A DNA stretch of 57,583 nt from Flavobacterium beibuense F44-8 (GTDB lineage: Bacteria; Bacteroidota; Bacteroidia; Flavobacteriales; Flavobacteriaceae), in assembly GCF_000769915.1 (NCBI RefSeq), contig NZ_JRLV01000025.1, positions 1 to 57,583 on the forward strand, read 5' to 3'. Made by a program: the position numbers and the translations under genes. Of the stretch, positions 1-8,236 are shown in pieces. The notes under the pieces were generated by a model. That model was given only the letters and a program-made list of their open reading frames with translations, had not been told where the DNA came from and did no database searches. Numbering within the stretch: the stretch's first letter is position 1; each line of letters starts with the position of its first letter.

Positions 1-1862
1 ACGGAACAGGAACAATGAACATTGACGGAACTGTTATTAGCGGAAATACTGCAAGTGGTGACGGTGCCGATCAAGGCGGTGGTGGTATTTACAACCTTAA
101 TGGTGGTACACTTGTTATTGCAAACGCTACAATTAGTGATAATACTGCCGATGGTACTCTTGGTAGTGGTGGTGGTATCCTTAACGATGTGGGTTCGCAG
201 CTTAACGTTACCGATACCGAAATATCAGGCAATACAGCGGTAAGAGCCGGTGGTGGTATTGAAGACAATTCGGGTACAAGTACAATCGTACTTACAAATG
301 TTATGCTAACCGGAAATTCGGTTTCAGGACCTCCGGGTAACGGTGGTGGTTTACACATTACAGGTTCGGGTAGCGCTACTATAACCGGTGGTATGGTAAG
401 CGGTAACTATGCAGGACTACAAGGTGGCGGACTATGGAACGGAAGCGGTACCATGACCATTACCGATGTTACTATACAGAACAATGAAGCAGCAGGTAGC
501 GCAGCTACCGATGGCGGAGGCGGTGTGTTTAACGTTAGCGGTATGGTAACCATATCTGGCAGTACCATTACAGGCAACACAGCTACAGGTACAAGCGGTA
601 GCGGTGGGGGTATCTTTAGCTCAAACGGTACTGTGAACATTGATGACACTATGATTACCCTAAACAGTGCTAACCGCGCAGGTGGTGGTATTGAGATTGT
701 TGACGGTACTTTAATGATAAGCGCATCTGCACTTAATGAAAACGATGTTAACGGTACAGCCGGGACTCCTAACCCCGGTAACGGAGGCGCACTACACATT
801 AGCGGAGCTACTATGTTTGATATTAGCGAAAGTACTGTGAGTGCCAATATAGCAGCCCGTGAGGGTGGCGGACTTTGGAACCAAAACGGTAGTACCATGA
901 CGGTTACCAATGTAACAATTAGCGATAACATTGCTGCGGGAGTTGCTGCCGATGATGGTGGCGGGGGAATTTTTAACAATGGTGGTACGCTAAGCGTTAG
1001 TAACTCTACCATTTCGGGTAACAGTGCTACGGGGCTGCTTGGTCAGGGTGGTGGTATCCATATCAATGCAGGATCGGCTACAGTGGTTAAAACTACTATA
1101 TCAGGAAACACAGCACTTACTAACGGTGGCGGTATTTATAACAATGCCGAACTTATGATAAACGCCAACACCATCACATTAAACGCAGCTACTATTAGCG
1201 GTGGTGGTATTTCAAACAATTCCATGATGTCACCTACTGTTACTAACACCATACTGGCAGGTAACCTTGCTGTTGTGGCAGGAGCCGATGTATATACCGA
1301 AGGCGAAATGATAAATTCTATGGGATATAACCTTATAGGTATTGCAGAAGCAGAAGCTTATGTAAGCGCCGAAACTGACATTACGGGATCAATAACTACT
1401 CCGCTTGAAGTAGAGCTACTGGCACTAGGAGATAATGGAGGAAGTACTTTTACCCACAAACTGGGGTGCCCAAGTGCAGCTGCCGATATGGGTGACCCTA
1501 ACGATAACTCTCAGGATCAGGCGGGACAGGATGTATTTAACGGACGTCGTGATATAGGTGCATACGAATCTCAGGAGGCATGTTCTCTTGATACCGAAGA
1601 TTTTGCAGCGAGTGCTGTAAGGAGTATAGTATACCCTAACCCTTCTAACAACGGAGTATTTAATATTGAACTGGCACAAAACCACGGTGATAATGCCGGT
1701 GTAGCAGTATACGATTTAGGAACGGGAAAACTTGTTATGGAAATGAAAGCCGATGCTATGGCAACTGCCCTGAATATGGAGGAGTTGGCATCGGGTACTT
1801 ATGTGATGCAAATTGTAAGCGACTTTGCAACCGAAACACATAAAATTGTAATAAGGAGGTAA
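1..1862 (+). CDS. T9SS-sorted right-handed beta-helix surface protein (5' partial)
   Basis: The frame is open to the window edge, so the true start lies upstream. The visible part is a long run of degenerate repeats rich in GGGI(Y/F/H)N, TISGNTA and STISGN strings, typical of right-handed parallel beta-helix, polymorphic-outer-membrane-type surface proteins. After the repeats comes a short Asp-rich region (GDPNDNSQDQAGQD). The last 75 or so residues (VYPNPSNNGVFNIEL to KIVIRR) match the type A sorting domain recognised by the type IX secretion system. The protein is therefore inferred to be exported across the outer membrane and attached to the surface or released, probably as an adhesin or glycan-interacting protein. 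A strong terminator follows at 1895-1922. The class is clear; the ligand cannot be told. Confidence 0.88.
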   Translation, partial: GTGTMNIDGTVISGNTASGDGADQGGGGIYNLNGGTLVIANATISDNTADGTLGSGGGILNDVGSQLNVTDTEISGNTAVRAGGGIEDNSGTSTIVLTNVMLTGNSVSGPPGNGGGLHITGSGSATITGGMVSGNYAGLQGGGLWNGSGTMTITDVTIQNNEAAGSAATDGGGGVFNVSGMVTISGSTITGNTATGTSGSGGGIFSSNGTVNIDDTMITLNSANRAGGGIEIVDGTLMISASALNENDVNGTAGTPNPGNGGALHISGATMFDISESTVSANIAAREGGGLWNQNGSTMTVTNVTISDNIAAGVAADDGGGGIFNNGGTLSVSNSTISGNSATGLLGQGGGIHINAGSATVVKTTISGNTALTNGGGIYNNAELMINANTITLNAATISGGGISNNSMMSPTVTNTILAGNLAVVAGADVYTEGEMINSMGYNLIGIAEAEAYVSAETDITGSITTPLEVELLALGDNGGSTFTHKLGCPSAAADMGDPNDNSQDQAGQDVFNGRRDIGAYESQEACSLDTEDFAASAVRSIVYPNPSNNGVFNIELAQNHGDNAGVAVYDLGTGKLVMEMKADAMATALNMEELASGTYVMQIVSDFATETHKIVIRR

Positions 1863-1894
1863 TTTAGTGTAATATATCTTTATTGGATTGGCAG

Positions 1895-1922
1895 AAAAGG
1901 GCAGCTCATTAGCTGCCCTTTT
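1895..1922 (+). terminator. Rho-independent terminator after the beta-helix gene
   Basis: A perfect inverted repeat with 12 bp arms (AAAAGGGCAGCT / AGCTGCCCTTTT) and a CATT loop, followed by T-rich sequence. Confidence 0.9.
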
Positions 1923-1948
1923 CATTTATATGTTTTGACGTTAAGAAA

Positions 1949-2006
1949 AATCTCTTATTAAGTTCTTAGAGATTCCTCATTCTACTTCTTTACATTCAGA
2001 ATGATA
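1949..2006. repeat. Dispersed inverted-repeat element, degenerate copy
   Basis: It contains aaaaatctct, then agagattcctcattct and ttcagaatgata. It resembles the fuller copies at 6264-6366, 28190-28427 and 37711-37815. It lies between the beta-helix terminator and the DUF2071 gene. Confidence 0.5.
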
Positions 2007-2029
2007 ACTAACAGACGTTCCCTTTTTAC

Positions 2030-2761
2030 TTATACTTCGGTAGTTTCTATTTTTAGCTTCTTTCCTTTTTTTACCACAATATCAGATCCCTCTGCAAGGT
2101 AAACCGATACCGGCTTCACATCCTTTAAAAAGGCAAACTGACTGCCGTATACTTTGGTAAAATCAACATCAATTTCATAATCCCTTACCGGATAAATCTG
2201 CCAGCGTGGGTGTGCCACCTCATATTCAGATGTTACCGTATCATTCACTTTGGTATAACCCCAAAAATGTTCGGTAATAAATTCCTCCTCACTATCAGGA
2301 ACAATATCTACAGGCTGCTTATCGGCAGTAACACGTATACTGTTCCATTCGTCTTTTTTCCAGCCATACTCTACCATAAGCGAATCATCGCGTTCTATCC
2401 AGTTATGGCGTGTAGGCAGGGTTTCGTAGTTTTCCTTATACAGCATATTCGCTACAAGGGTAAGCGCAGGTCTCGGAACAATCTCCTTAATAAACACCAC
2501 TCCCCTTTTATAGCCCTCGGTATCCTTATACTTCACATAAAAGCGAAGGTTGATTTCCTCAAAATTAATATGGAAAGGGATTTTAAGCTTCAGTACTTTA
2601 GTATCAACAAACATAAAACCAATAAGGCTTACATAGCAGGTGCCGTTCCACAGGTCGAGTTCGGTATTAAACGGCACATAAGGCTCCAGTACTTTTGGAT
2701 CAACGGCATAGTTAATCATAACCAGTTTGCGCCATTGTGCATTAAGGAATGTTTTTTTCAT
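2030..2761 (-). CDS. DUF2071 (YqjF-like) family protein
   Basis: 243 residues. The N-terminus (AQWRKLVMINYAVDPKVLEPYVP) and the segment INLRFYVKYKDTEGYKRGVVF are characteristic of DUF2071/COG3361 proteins, small cytosolic proteins of unknown biochemical role. No signal peptide or membrane segment is seen. The ATG at 2761 is preceded by CCTTACC seven bases upstream, a motif shared with other starts in this window. It appears monocistronic, with a dispersed repeat on each side. Family assignment is good; function is unknown. Confidence 0.85.
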   Translation of the reverse strand: MKKTFLNAQWRKLVMINYAVDPKVLEPYVPFNTELDLWNGTCYVSLIGFMFVDTKVLKLKIPFHINFEEINLRFYVKYKDTEGYKRGVVFIKEIVPRPALTLVANMLYKENYETLPTRHNWIERDDSLMVEYGWKKDEWNSIRVTADKQPVDIVPDSEEEFITEHFWGYTKVNDTVTSEYEVAHPRWQIYPVRDYEIDVDFTKVYGSQFAFLKDVKPVSVYLAEGSDIVVKKGKKLKIETTEV

Positions 2762-2792
2762 AGGTTGGTAAGGTTTATTTACTTATAATACA

Positions 2793-2870
2793 GAGATTCC
2801 CTGATTCGCTATCGCTACACCCGGAATGGAATGCCATTTCGACCGAAACGAAGTGGGGTAGAAAAATCTC
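2793..2870. repeat. Dispersed inverted-repeat element
   Basis: It begins agagattccctgattcg, contains ggaatggaatgccatttcgac in its middle and ends gaaaaatctc. The outer ends are roughly inverted copies of each other, as in the other members of this family in the window. Confidence 0.55.
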
Positions 2871-2905
2871 CAAAAATAATTAAGCCCTAATATAATAAAT
2901 AAAAA

Positions 2906-2926
2906 AATCCGCCCAATGGGCGGATT
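2906..2926 (-). terminator. Terminator of purM
   Basis: Stem AATCCGCCC / GGGCGGATT with an AAT loop. The run of A on the plus strand beside it reads as a U-tract on the minus strand, immediately after the purM stop codon. Confidence 0.9.
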
Positions 2927-2933
2927 CAGTATT

Positions 2934-4112
2934 TTAGTATTTAAACGTTCCGTATTCGCTGGTAATGGTAAGCTCTTTCTTATCAGAAGCCTCTACCCTT
3001 CCTACTATTTGCGCATCTACATTAAACGATTTTGAAATAGCAATGATATCTTCGGCAATTTCCTGCGGAACATAAAGCTCCATACGGTGACCGCAGTTAA
3101 ACACCTGGTACATTTCTTTCCAGTCAGTACCGCTTTGCTCCTGTATCAGTTTGAATAACGGAGGTACAGGGAACAGGTTGTCTTTAATCACATGTACATT
3201 ATCTACAAAGTGAAGCACTTTAGTTTGTGCACCACCACTACAGTGTACCATACCGTGAATATCCTGTGGAGTATATTTGTCTAATATGCTTTTAATGATT
3301 GGCGCATACGTACGTGTAGGCGACAGTACAAGCTTACCGGCATCTATAGGGCTGTTTTCAACCGCATCGGTAAGTTTTGTTTTTCCTGAGTAAACCAGTT
3401 CTGAAGGAACGGCAGCATCATAGCTTTCAGGGTATTTTTGAGCCAGGTAGTTATCAAACACATCATGACGTGCAGAGGTAAGTCCGTTACTACCCATACC
3501 GCCATTGTATTCTTTTTCGTAAGAAGCCTGACCGAAAGAAGCAAGCCCCACAATAACATCACCCGCCTGAATGTTTGCATTATCTACAACATCCTTACGT
3601 TTTATACGTGCAGTTACGGTAGAATCTACGATTATAGTACGCACAAGATCGCCCACATCGGCAGTTTCACCACCTGTAGAGTGGATGGTAACACCAAATT
3701 TTCCTAACTCCTCAATAAGTTCTTCGGTACCGTTTATGATAGCAGAGATTACCTCACCCGGAACAAGGTTTTTGTTACGGCCTATGGTTGATGACAGCAT
3801 AATATTATCGGCAGCACCTACACAAAGCAGGTCGTCAATATTCATTATAAGAGCATCCTGAGCGATACCTTTCCATACCGAAATATCTCCCGTTTCTTTC
3901 CAGTACATATAAGCCAGTGACGATTTTGTACCGGCACCATCGGCATGCATTATAAGGCAGTAATCCTCATCGTTAGTAAGATAATCGGGTACGATTTTAC
4001 AGAAAGCTTTTGGGAATAAGCCTTTATCTATGTTTTTAATAGCGTTATGAACATCTTCCTTAGAAGCCGAAACTCCCCTCAGGCTATAGCGTTTGCTGTT
4101 ATCAGAACTCAT
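2934..4112 (-). CDS. purM: Phosphoribosylformylglycinamidine cyclo-ligase (AIR synthase)
   Basis: 392 residues. PurM closes the imidazole ring of FGAM with ATP to give AIR, the fifth step of de novo purine synthesis, in the cytosol. The AIR-synthase N-domain signature MHADGAGTKSSLAYMYWK is visible at about residues 55-75, with IHSTGGETADVGDLVRT and the C-terminal domain running to the end. The enzyme is longer than the roughly 345-residue E. coli protein; I recall a length near 390 as usual in Bacteroidota. The ATG at 4112 follows a -7/-33 promoter at 4138-4168. It stands alone rather than in a pur operon. High confidence. Confidence 0.93.
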   Translation of the reverse strand: MSSDNSKRYSLRGVSASKEDVHNAIKNIDKGLFPKAFCKIVPDYLTNDEDYCLIMHADGAGTKSSLAYMYWKETGDISVWKGIAQDALIMNIDDLLCVGAADNIMLSSTIGRNKNLVPGEVISAIINGTEELIEELGKFGVTIHSTGGETADVGDLVRTIIVDSTVTARIKRKDVVDNANIQAGDVIVGLASFGQASYEKEYNGGMGSNGLTSARHDVFDNYLAQKYPESYDAAVPSELVYSGKTKLTDAVENSPIDAGKLVLSPTRTYAPIIKSILDKYTPQDIHGMVHCSGGAQTKVLHFVDNVHVIKDNLFPVPPLFKLIQEQSGTDWKEMYQVFNCGHRMELYVPQEIAEDIIAISKSFNVDAQIVGRVEASDKKELTITSEYGTFKY

Positions 4113-4137
4113 GAAATAGGGTTTGTATTACTGTGTG

Positions 4138-4168
4138 CAAAGATAGTTTTAATGCGGGAATTATTCAA
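4138..4168 (-). promoter_or_regulatory. Bacteroidota-type promoter of purM
   Basis: On the minus strand the -7 element TATCTTTG (4145-4138) matches TAnnTTTG. A TTG at 4168-4166 lies 20 bases upstream, within the 17-23 spacing of the Flavobacterium consensus. Confidence 0.65.
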
Positions 4169-4253
4169 TTAAATAATTAGTCAATTGATTTATAAAAGTT
4201 TTAATAGGATTTTTTGTTAAATTTACTTGTATAACCTTCCTTATCTGAAATTT

Positions 4254-6182
4254 ATGAATTGGCTTAATGACTTTTATGAAATAACAAATAACTATATCAA
4301 GAGTTTACAATTTAAACAAAATAAAACAACAAGTAAATTCGAAAGAGATCAAAAAAAGTATAAAATTTTAATTTATTCATTTGGCCTTGAAGGAAAAATT
4401 TATGATAGAAATGAAATATCTATTTTATTAGGTATAACTGTAGAAAGAGTAAGACAAGTACTTAAAAAATGTATAAATGAAATTAATCAAAATATTTATC
4501 ACCCTACTGACCTTGGTCTTTTTGGTAATACATATGAATCAATAATACAATTTAAGAACAATTTAGAGAAAGAAAAAGTCCTATCGTATTATAAACTTTC
4601 TCAAGAGTTTACAGAAATTAAAACGGGTTTTGCTAATTACGAAGCATACATTAACCTTCTTTTTGAAGTCTTAAATTTTAAATTGATAAAAATACACTTA
4701 CATCATCTGAAAGACAATACTCTATTAATAACCTCTCAAAATTTTGACCATAAAAAATTTATAAACATATGCTATACAGTTTATTTAATAATTGAAAAAA
4801 ATGTTATCCCTCTAGAAGAAAATGATTTAATAATTAAAGTAAGAAAAAGTATAAAGTCATCTCTATCTAAAGAAGAAATATTTCTAGCTTGTAACGTAAT
4901 AAACTCAATCAGTAAAAGCAATAACTGTTACTTTATTTCTTTTGAAAAATTATCCACTTTAAGCGATATGGCTTTTCGAATTCTCTTTGAAAAAGGGGAC
5001 CCCATGAAGGCTACTGAAATATTAAAAGAAATTAATCATAGACTTCTACCCTATAAAAAAAAGAGAGTTGATAGAGCAAGTCTGAATAGCCAAATGAATT
5101 CAGACAGTAGATTATCACCTATTGGTAAATCAGGATACTGGAGCTTAAAAGAATGGAATGAAACAAATAAAAGTATATATGAATTAATAACAGAAGGCTT
5201 AACTCTATTCAATACACCTTTAACAAAAAAAGAAATAACTAATTATATAGTTAAGGAGCGCCCTAATACTCCCACCAGATCAATTGACACAGTAATTTAT
5301 GACAAGAGGTTTCTAAAAATAAAGGGAAATAAATTCATATTAGATGAATGGAAGGATATCTACAAAGATGATATAATAATTACACAAAGAAGAAATAAAT
5401 TAATTAAAACAAATCCTATTTCTGAACAAATAAATGAACAAATAAAAAATCTTTTTATTGAGAGTAATTCTACAGAAATTCTTCTTTCAACTATTGTAAA
5501 AACACTCAATAAAAAATTCGATTACCCGAAAGCTTCAATTTATAAAATTATTAGTGAAAATTTAGAATATACAACAACACTTATAGGAAATACAAACACA
5601 AGAAAAATTGTAAAATTTAAAGCAAAAAAGAGTATTAAACCAGATAACAAAGCTATTAAACCTATCTCAGTATTTATCTCTTATAGCTGGGAAAATGAAG
5701 AACATAAAGCAAAAACTATTTCCTTTATTGATTTTTTGAGAAAAAAAGGATTTGAAGCTGATTTAGACATAAAACTAATGCAAGAAGAAACTTCAATTGA
5801 CTTTAACAGATTAATGCATTCTGGCATATTAAAGTATGACAAAATCATAGTCATTTTATCTTCAGGTTACAAAAGAAAAGCAGAAAATTTTGAAGGCGGT
5901 GTAGGTAAAGAATATAAATATATACTAAGCAACATTGATAATCAACCAAAAAAATATATACTTGCCTCTTTTGAAACAATTAATATTGAGTTAATCAACA
6001 AAATAACACCAATCGGATTTAGCGGTAGAGAAATAGTTGATCTTGTCAAAGATGAAAAAAATAATTTCCAGACACTATTTTCCAAGCTAACTAATACTGG
6101 AGTATATAAATTTAGTGATGTTGCAAGTAACACTCCCTCAATAGAAACTAATAAAATAGAGCCTTTTACTTTAAAAAAATGA
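4254..6182 (+). CDS. Sigma-70 region 4-like / winged-helix / SEFIR-domain fusion protein (candidate defence effector)
   Basis: 642 residues from the ATG at 4254; an in-frame TTG at 4227 would add nine. Residues about 29-79 resemble sigma-70 region 4: SFGLEGK, then NEISILLGITVERVRQVLKK, as in LEEIGE.LGVTRERIRQI. Residues about 253-301 (ATEILKEIN, then RLSPIGKSGYWSLKEW) and 312-359 (PLTKKEITNYIV, then DKRFLKIKGNKFILDEW) look like two HARE-HTH/RNAP-delta type winged helices. A third wHTH-like segment lies at about 389-456. Residues about 470-580 form a SEFIR domain: VFISYSWENEEHK, FLRKKGFEADLD, DKIIVILSSGYKRKA, GGVGKEY. Known SEFIR proteins include a single-gene anti-phage system linked to NAD depletion. 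No signal peptide or partner gene is seen. Two 60-base rows counted at 22% and 25% GC, against 43% for one row of purM, suggesting acquisition by transfer. The SEFIR call is strong, the sigma-like call good, the winged helices probable; a defence role is inference. Confidence 0.85.
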   Translation: MNWLNDFYEITNNYIKSLQFKQNKTTSKFERDQKKYKILIYSFGLEGKIYDRNEISILLGITVERVRQVLKKCINEINQNIYHPTDLGLFGNTYESIIQFKNNLEKEKVLSYYKLSQEFTEIKTGFANYEAYINLLFEVLNFKLIKIHLHHLKDNTLLITSQNFDHKKFINICYTVYLIIEKNVIPLEENDLIIKVRKSIKSSLSKEEIFLACNVINSISKSNNCYFISFEKLSTLSDMAFRILFEKGDPMKATEILKEINHRLLPYKKKRVDRASLNSQMNSDSRLSPIGKSGYWSLKEWNETNKSIYELITEGLTLFNTPLTKKEITNYIVKERPNTPTRSIDTVIYDKRFLKIKGNKFILDEWKDIYKDDIIITQRRNKLIKTNPISEQINEQIKNLFIESNSTEILLSTIVKTLNKKFDYPKASIYKIISENLEYTTTLIGNTNTRKIVKFKAKKSIKPDNKAIKPISVFISYSWENEEHKAKTISFIDFLRKKGFEADLDIKLMQEETSIDFNRLMHSGILKYDKIIVILSSGYKRKAENFEGGVGKEYKYILSNIDNQPKKYILASFETINIELINKITPIGFSGREIVDLVKDEKNNFQTLFSKLTNTGVYKFSDVASNTPSIETNKIEPFTLKK

Positions 6183-6263
6183 GTCTAATATAAGCATAAT
6201 AAATACAAATAATTTATGCTAAGAAAAACTGATTCTTTATTTTTTCCATATCAGATAAAAACA

Positions 6264-6366
6264 AGATTCCTCACTACACTTCGTTACGTATCGGAATGAC
6301 AACACGCTATGTCATTTCGACCAGAGGGAGAAATCTCAGAGATTGCTTCGTTCCTCGCAATGACAG
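6264..6366. repeat. Dispersed inverted-repeat element(s)
   Basis: Contains aagattcctcactacacttc, ttacgtatcggaatgacaa, then tgtcatttcgaccagaggg and agattgcttcgttcctcgca followed by atgaca. The ggaatgaca and tgtcattt parts are inverted relative to each other. It fills most of the 228-base gap after the SEFIR gene; the remainder is AT-rich with no feature I can support. Confidence 0.6.
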
Positions 6367-6410
6367 TAAAAACCATTTAAAATTTAAAATTCATCATTTA
6401 AAATAGAGGT

Positions 6411-7307
6411 TTACTCGTTTTCCACAACCAAAATCTCCACACGGCGGTTAGCGGCGCGTTCTTCTTCGTTGTTTTCCGGTAACGGGTAAATAGGCTGTGA
6501 AGTACCAAGCCCTTCAAACGATAGTCGGCTTTTAGGTATACCATACTGTTGCAGGAACATAAATATCGCCTTTGCCCTTTTGGTACTCAAATCGCGCGGG
6601 TCGCCTTCCATACAGCAAATATGTCCCTGTAATTTGATTTTAAGTTTCGGGTGCAGTCGCATTACTTCCAGCAGTTCAAAAAGCCTTGGGCGCGACTCCT
6701 GTGTAATGGCAAAAGTATTTTCGTAAAAGTTAAGGTTCTTAATCGCCAGATGTTCGCCCGGTTTTGCCGTACCTACCTTTTTCATAAACACAGTATCGAG
6801 CACAATCTCATCCATAGTACCATTTGGATTGCGCAGTACGATTTTCTCGGTATATACAATTGGTTTTGGTTCGGGTTCTGGGGCAGGTTCTTCCTTTATA
6901 CCCAGTATTTCGTTCTCTAAATGCAACTGGTCTTTACGGATGTAAAATATATCTACCCTACGGTTTTTAGACTTATCTGCCTCCTGCTTGTGAAGCTCTC
7001 CAAAACTGCGGGTTTTAAAATCGTCACGTATTTTTATATTCCCTTTTATCAGGTTGTACACATAGTCTACCCTGTTTTGTGCCAGTGTATCATTAAACTG
7101 GGTACTACCATCTTCATCGGTATAACCGTCTATCGCTACTACTTTAGACTCATTGTTTGCCGACATCCATGCCTTAAAGATTCGCATTTGGTCGGAAGCC
7201 GGGTCTATCTCATATTTATTAGAATCAAAATAAAGCGTGTATTGCTTTTGGGCAACAGCCGGTAAAGCAAGCAGTAAAAATATAATGAATAAAACGGGTC
7301 TTTTCAT
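6411..7307 (-). CDS. Secreted double OmpA-like domain protein
   Basis: 298 residues with a signal peptide (MKRPVLFIIFLLLALPAVAQ). Two OmpA-C-like modules follow: residues about 22-125 (IDGYTDEDGS, then KNRRVDIFY) and about 185-298 (LQGHICCMEGD, then ANRRVEILV). A linker rich in PEPEPKP separates them. Such domains usually bind peptidoglycan in the periplasm. The first module keeps the GYTD motif. In the second the usual Thr-Asp is replaced by HICC, which adds two adjacent cysteines, so canonical peptidoglycan binding there is doubtful. No beta-barrel or lipobox is visible. It is a tandem paralogue of the gene at 7362-8144, 54 bases away on the same strand. SD-like aaaagg precedes the ATG. Confidence 0.88.
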   Translation of the reverse strand: MKRPVLFIIFLLLALPAVAQKQYTLYFDSNKYEIDPASDQMRIFKAWMSANNESKVVAIDGYTDEDGSTQFNDTLAQNRVDYVYNLIKGNIKIRDDFKTRSFGELHKQEADKSKNRRVDIFYIRKDQLHLENEILGIKEEPAPEPEPKPIVYTEKIVLRNPNGTMDEIVLDTVFMKKVGTAKPGEHLAIKNLNFYENTFAITQESRPRLFELLEVMRLHPKLKIKLQGHICCMEGDPRDLSTKRAKAIFMFLQQYGIPKSRLSFEGLGTSQPIYPLPENNEEERAANRRVEILVVENE

Positions 7308-7361
7308 CCTTTTGTAATATGGTATTTTTACGAAAATAAGACTTTATTTATTATAAAATAT

Positions 7362-8144
7362 TTAATTCTCAATAATCTCAATTTCCACACGCCTGTTGGC
7401 ATTGCGTTCGTCTTCATTTTTTTCGGGTAACGGGTAAACCGGATTATTACTTGAAAAACCACGATACTTTAATCTCCCCGCGTCTATCCCATTGTAGAGT
7501 AAATATTCGTACACCGCTTTTGCCCTAAAGAATGAAATACGCCCCTCGTCTGTTGGCTGACAGCAAATATGCCCCTGTATCTCTATTTTCAGTTTAGGTC
7601 TTTTCTGCATAATAACAAGCAGTTCCCTTAATACCGGTTTTGACTTAGGCACTACAATATCGCTATTATTATAGAAGTAAAGATTAGGCAGTTTTAGCTT
7701 ATCTCCTACTTTAGAGCGGTCTACTTTCTTGGCCAATTCGGTATCAAGAGGCTCTACGACTTCCTCAACCGTTTCGGGCAGTTCATAGTACACCTCTACC
7801 TTACGGTTTTTAGCCTGTTCGCTATCCTGCTCAAACTCCTCTCCAAAACCTTTAATCTCAAAACCTTCTGCTAAGGCTATATTATTTTGTTTTAATCGGC
7901 TTACAATTGCATTTGCCCTTCTAAGCGATAAATCCCTGTTGTAGGGCACGCTACCTACTTTATCGGTATAGCCGTAAACTTTAATTATAACTGCATTTTT
8001 ATTTTGCTGTAACCACGTATCAAATTCATTTACAGATGAACTGTTTGGCTCATCAATATCTAAATCAAAATAAACGGTATGCCTTTGTTGGGCTTGTGTT
8101 AAGGTAAAAACTGTAAGTAATAAAAAGGTATAAAGGTGCTTCAT
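7362..8144 (-). CDS. Secreted double OmpA-like domain protein, paralogue
   Basis: 260 residues: signal peptide (MKHLYTFLLLTVFTLTQAQ) and two OmpA-like modules (VYGYTDKVGSVPYNRDLSLRR with KNRKVEVYY; then IEIQGHICCQPTDEG with ANRRVEIEI). As in the downstream paralogue, the second module carries adjacent cysteines in place of the usual Thr-Asp. The linker is shorter. The likely location is the periplasm, probably touching peptidoglycan through module 1. The gene is the upstream member of the pair and likely co-transcribed with 6411-7307. The start is fixed by the signal peptide and preceded by CCTTACCTA, identical to the leader of the gene at 20916. Confidence 0.88.
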   Translation of the reverse strand: MKHLYTFLLLTVFTLTQAQQRHTVYFDLDIDEPNSSSVNEFDTWLQQNKNAVIIKVYGYTDKVGSVPYNRDLSLRRANAIVSRLKQNNIALAEGFEIKGFGEEFEQDSEQAKNRKVEVYYELPETVEEVVEPLDTELAKKVDRSKVGDKLKLPNLYFYNNSDIVVPKSKPVLRELLVIMQKRPKLKIEIQGHICCQPTDEGRISFFRAKAVYEYLLYNGIDAGRLKYRGFSSNNPVYPLPEKNEDERNANRRVEIEIIEN

Positions 8145-8194
8145 TAGGTAAGGATTTATATTAAAAACGCAAACTCTTACTTTTTAGTACAAAA

Positions 8195-8218
8195 AAAGCC
8201 CCGCTATTGCGGGGCTTT
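8195..8218 (-). terminator. Terminator of the glutamine synthetase gene
   Basis: Stem AAAGCCCCGC / GCGGGGCTTT with a TATT loop. The A-run on the plus strand at 8191-8197 gives a U-tract for minus-strand transcripts. Confidence 0.92.
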
Positions 8219-8236
8219 AATCTATATAAGCTTGTA

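Noticed and set aside
407..1012. Long open frame on the minus strand opposite the beta-helix repeats (201 codons, Pro-rich)
   Set aside because: Its low-complexity Pro/Leu product is the antisense of GGT-rich repeat codons; no start context and no family.
2210..2788. 192-codon plus-strand frame opposite the DUF2071 gene
   Set aside because: Antisense to a gene with clear family motifs; the product has no recognisable domain.
4227..4253. TTG at 4227 as start of the SEFIR fusion gene
   Set aside because: The nine extra residues add no domain; the ATG at 4254 is the simpler choice, although the TTG cannot be excluded.
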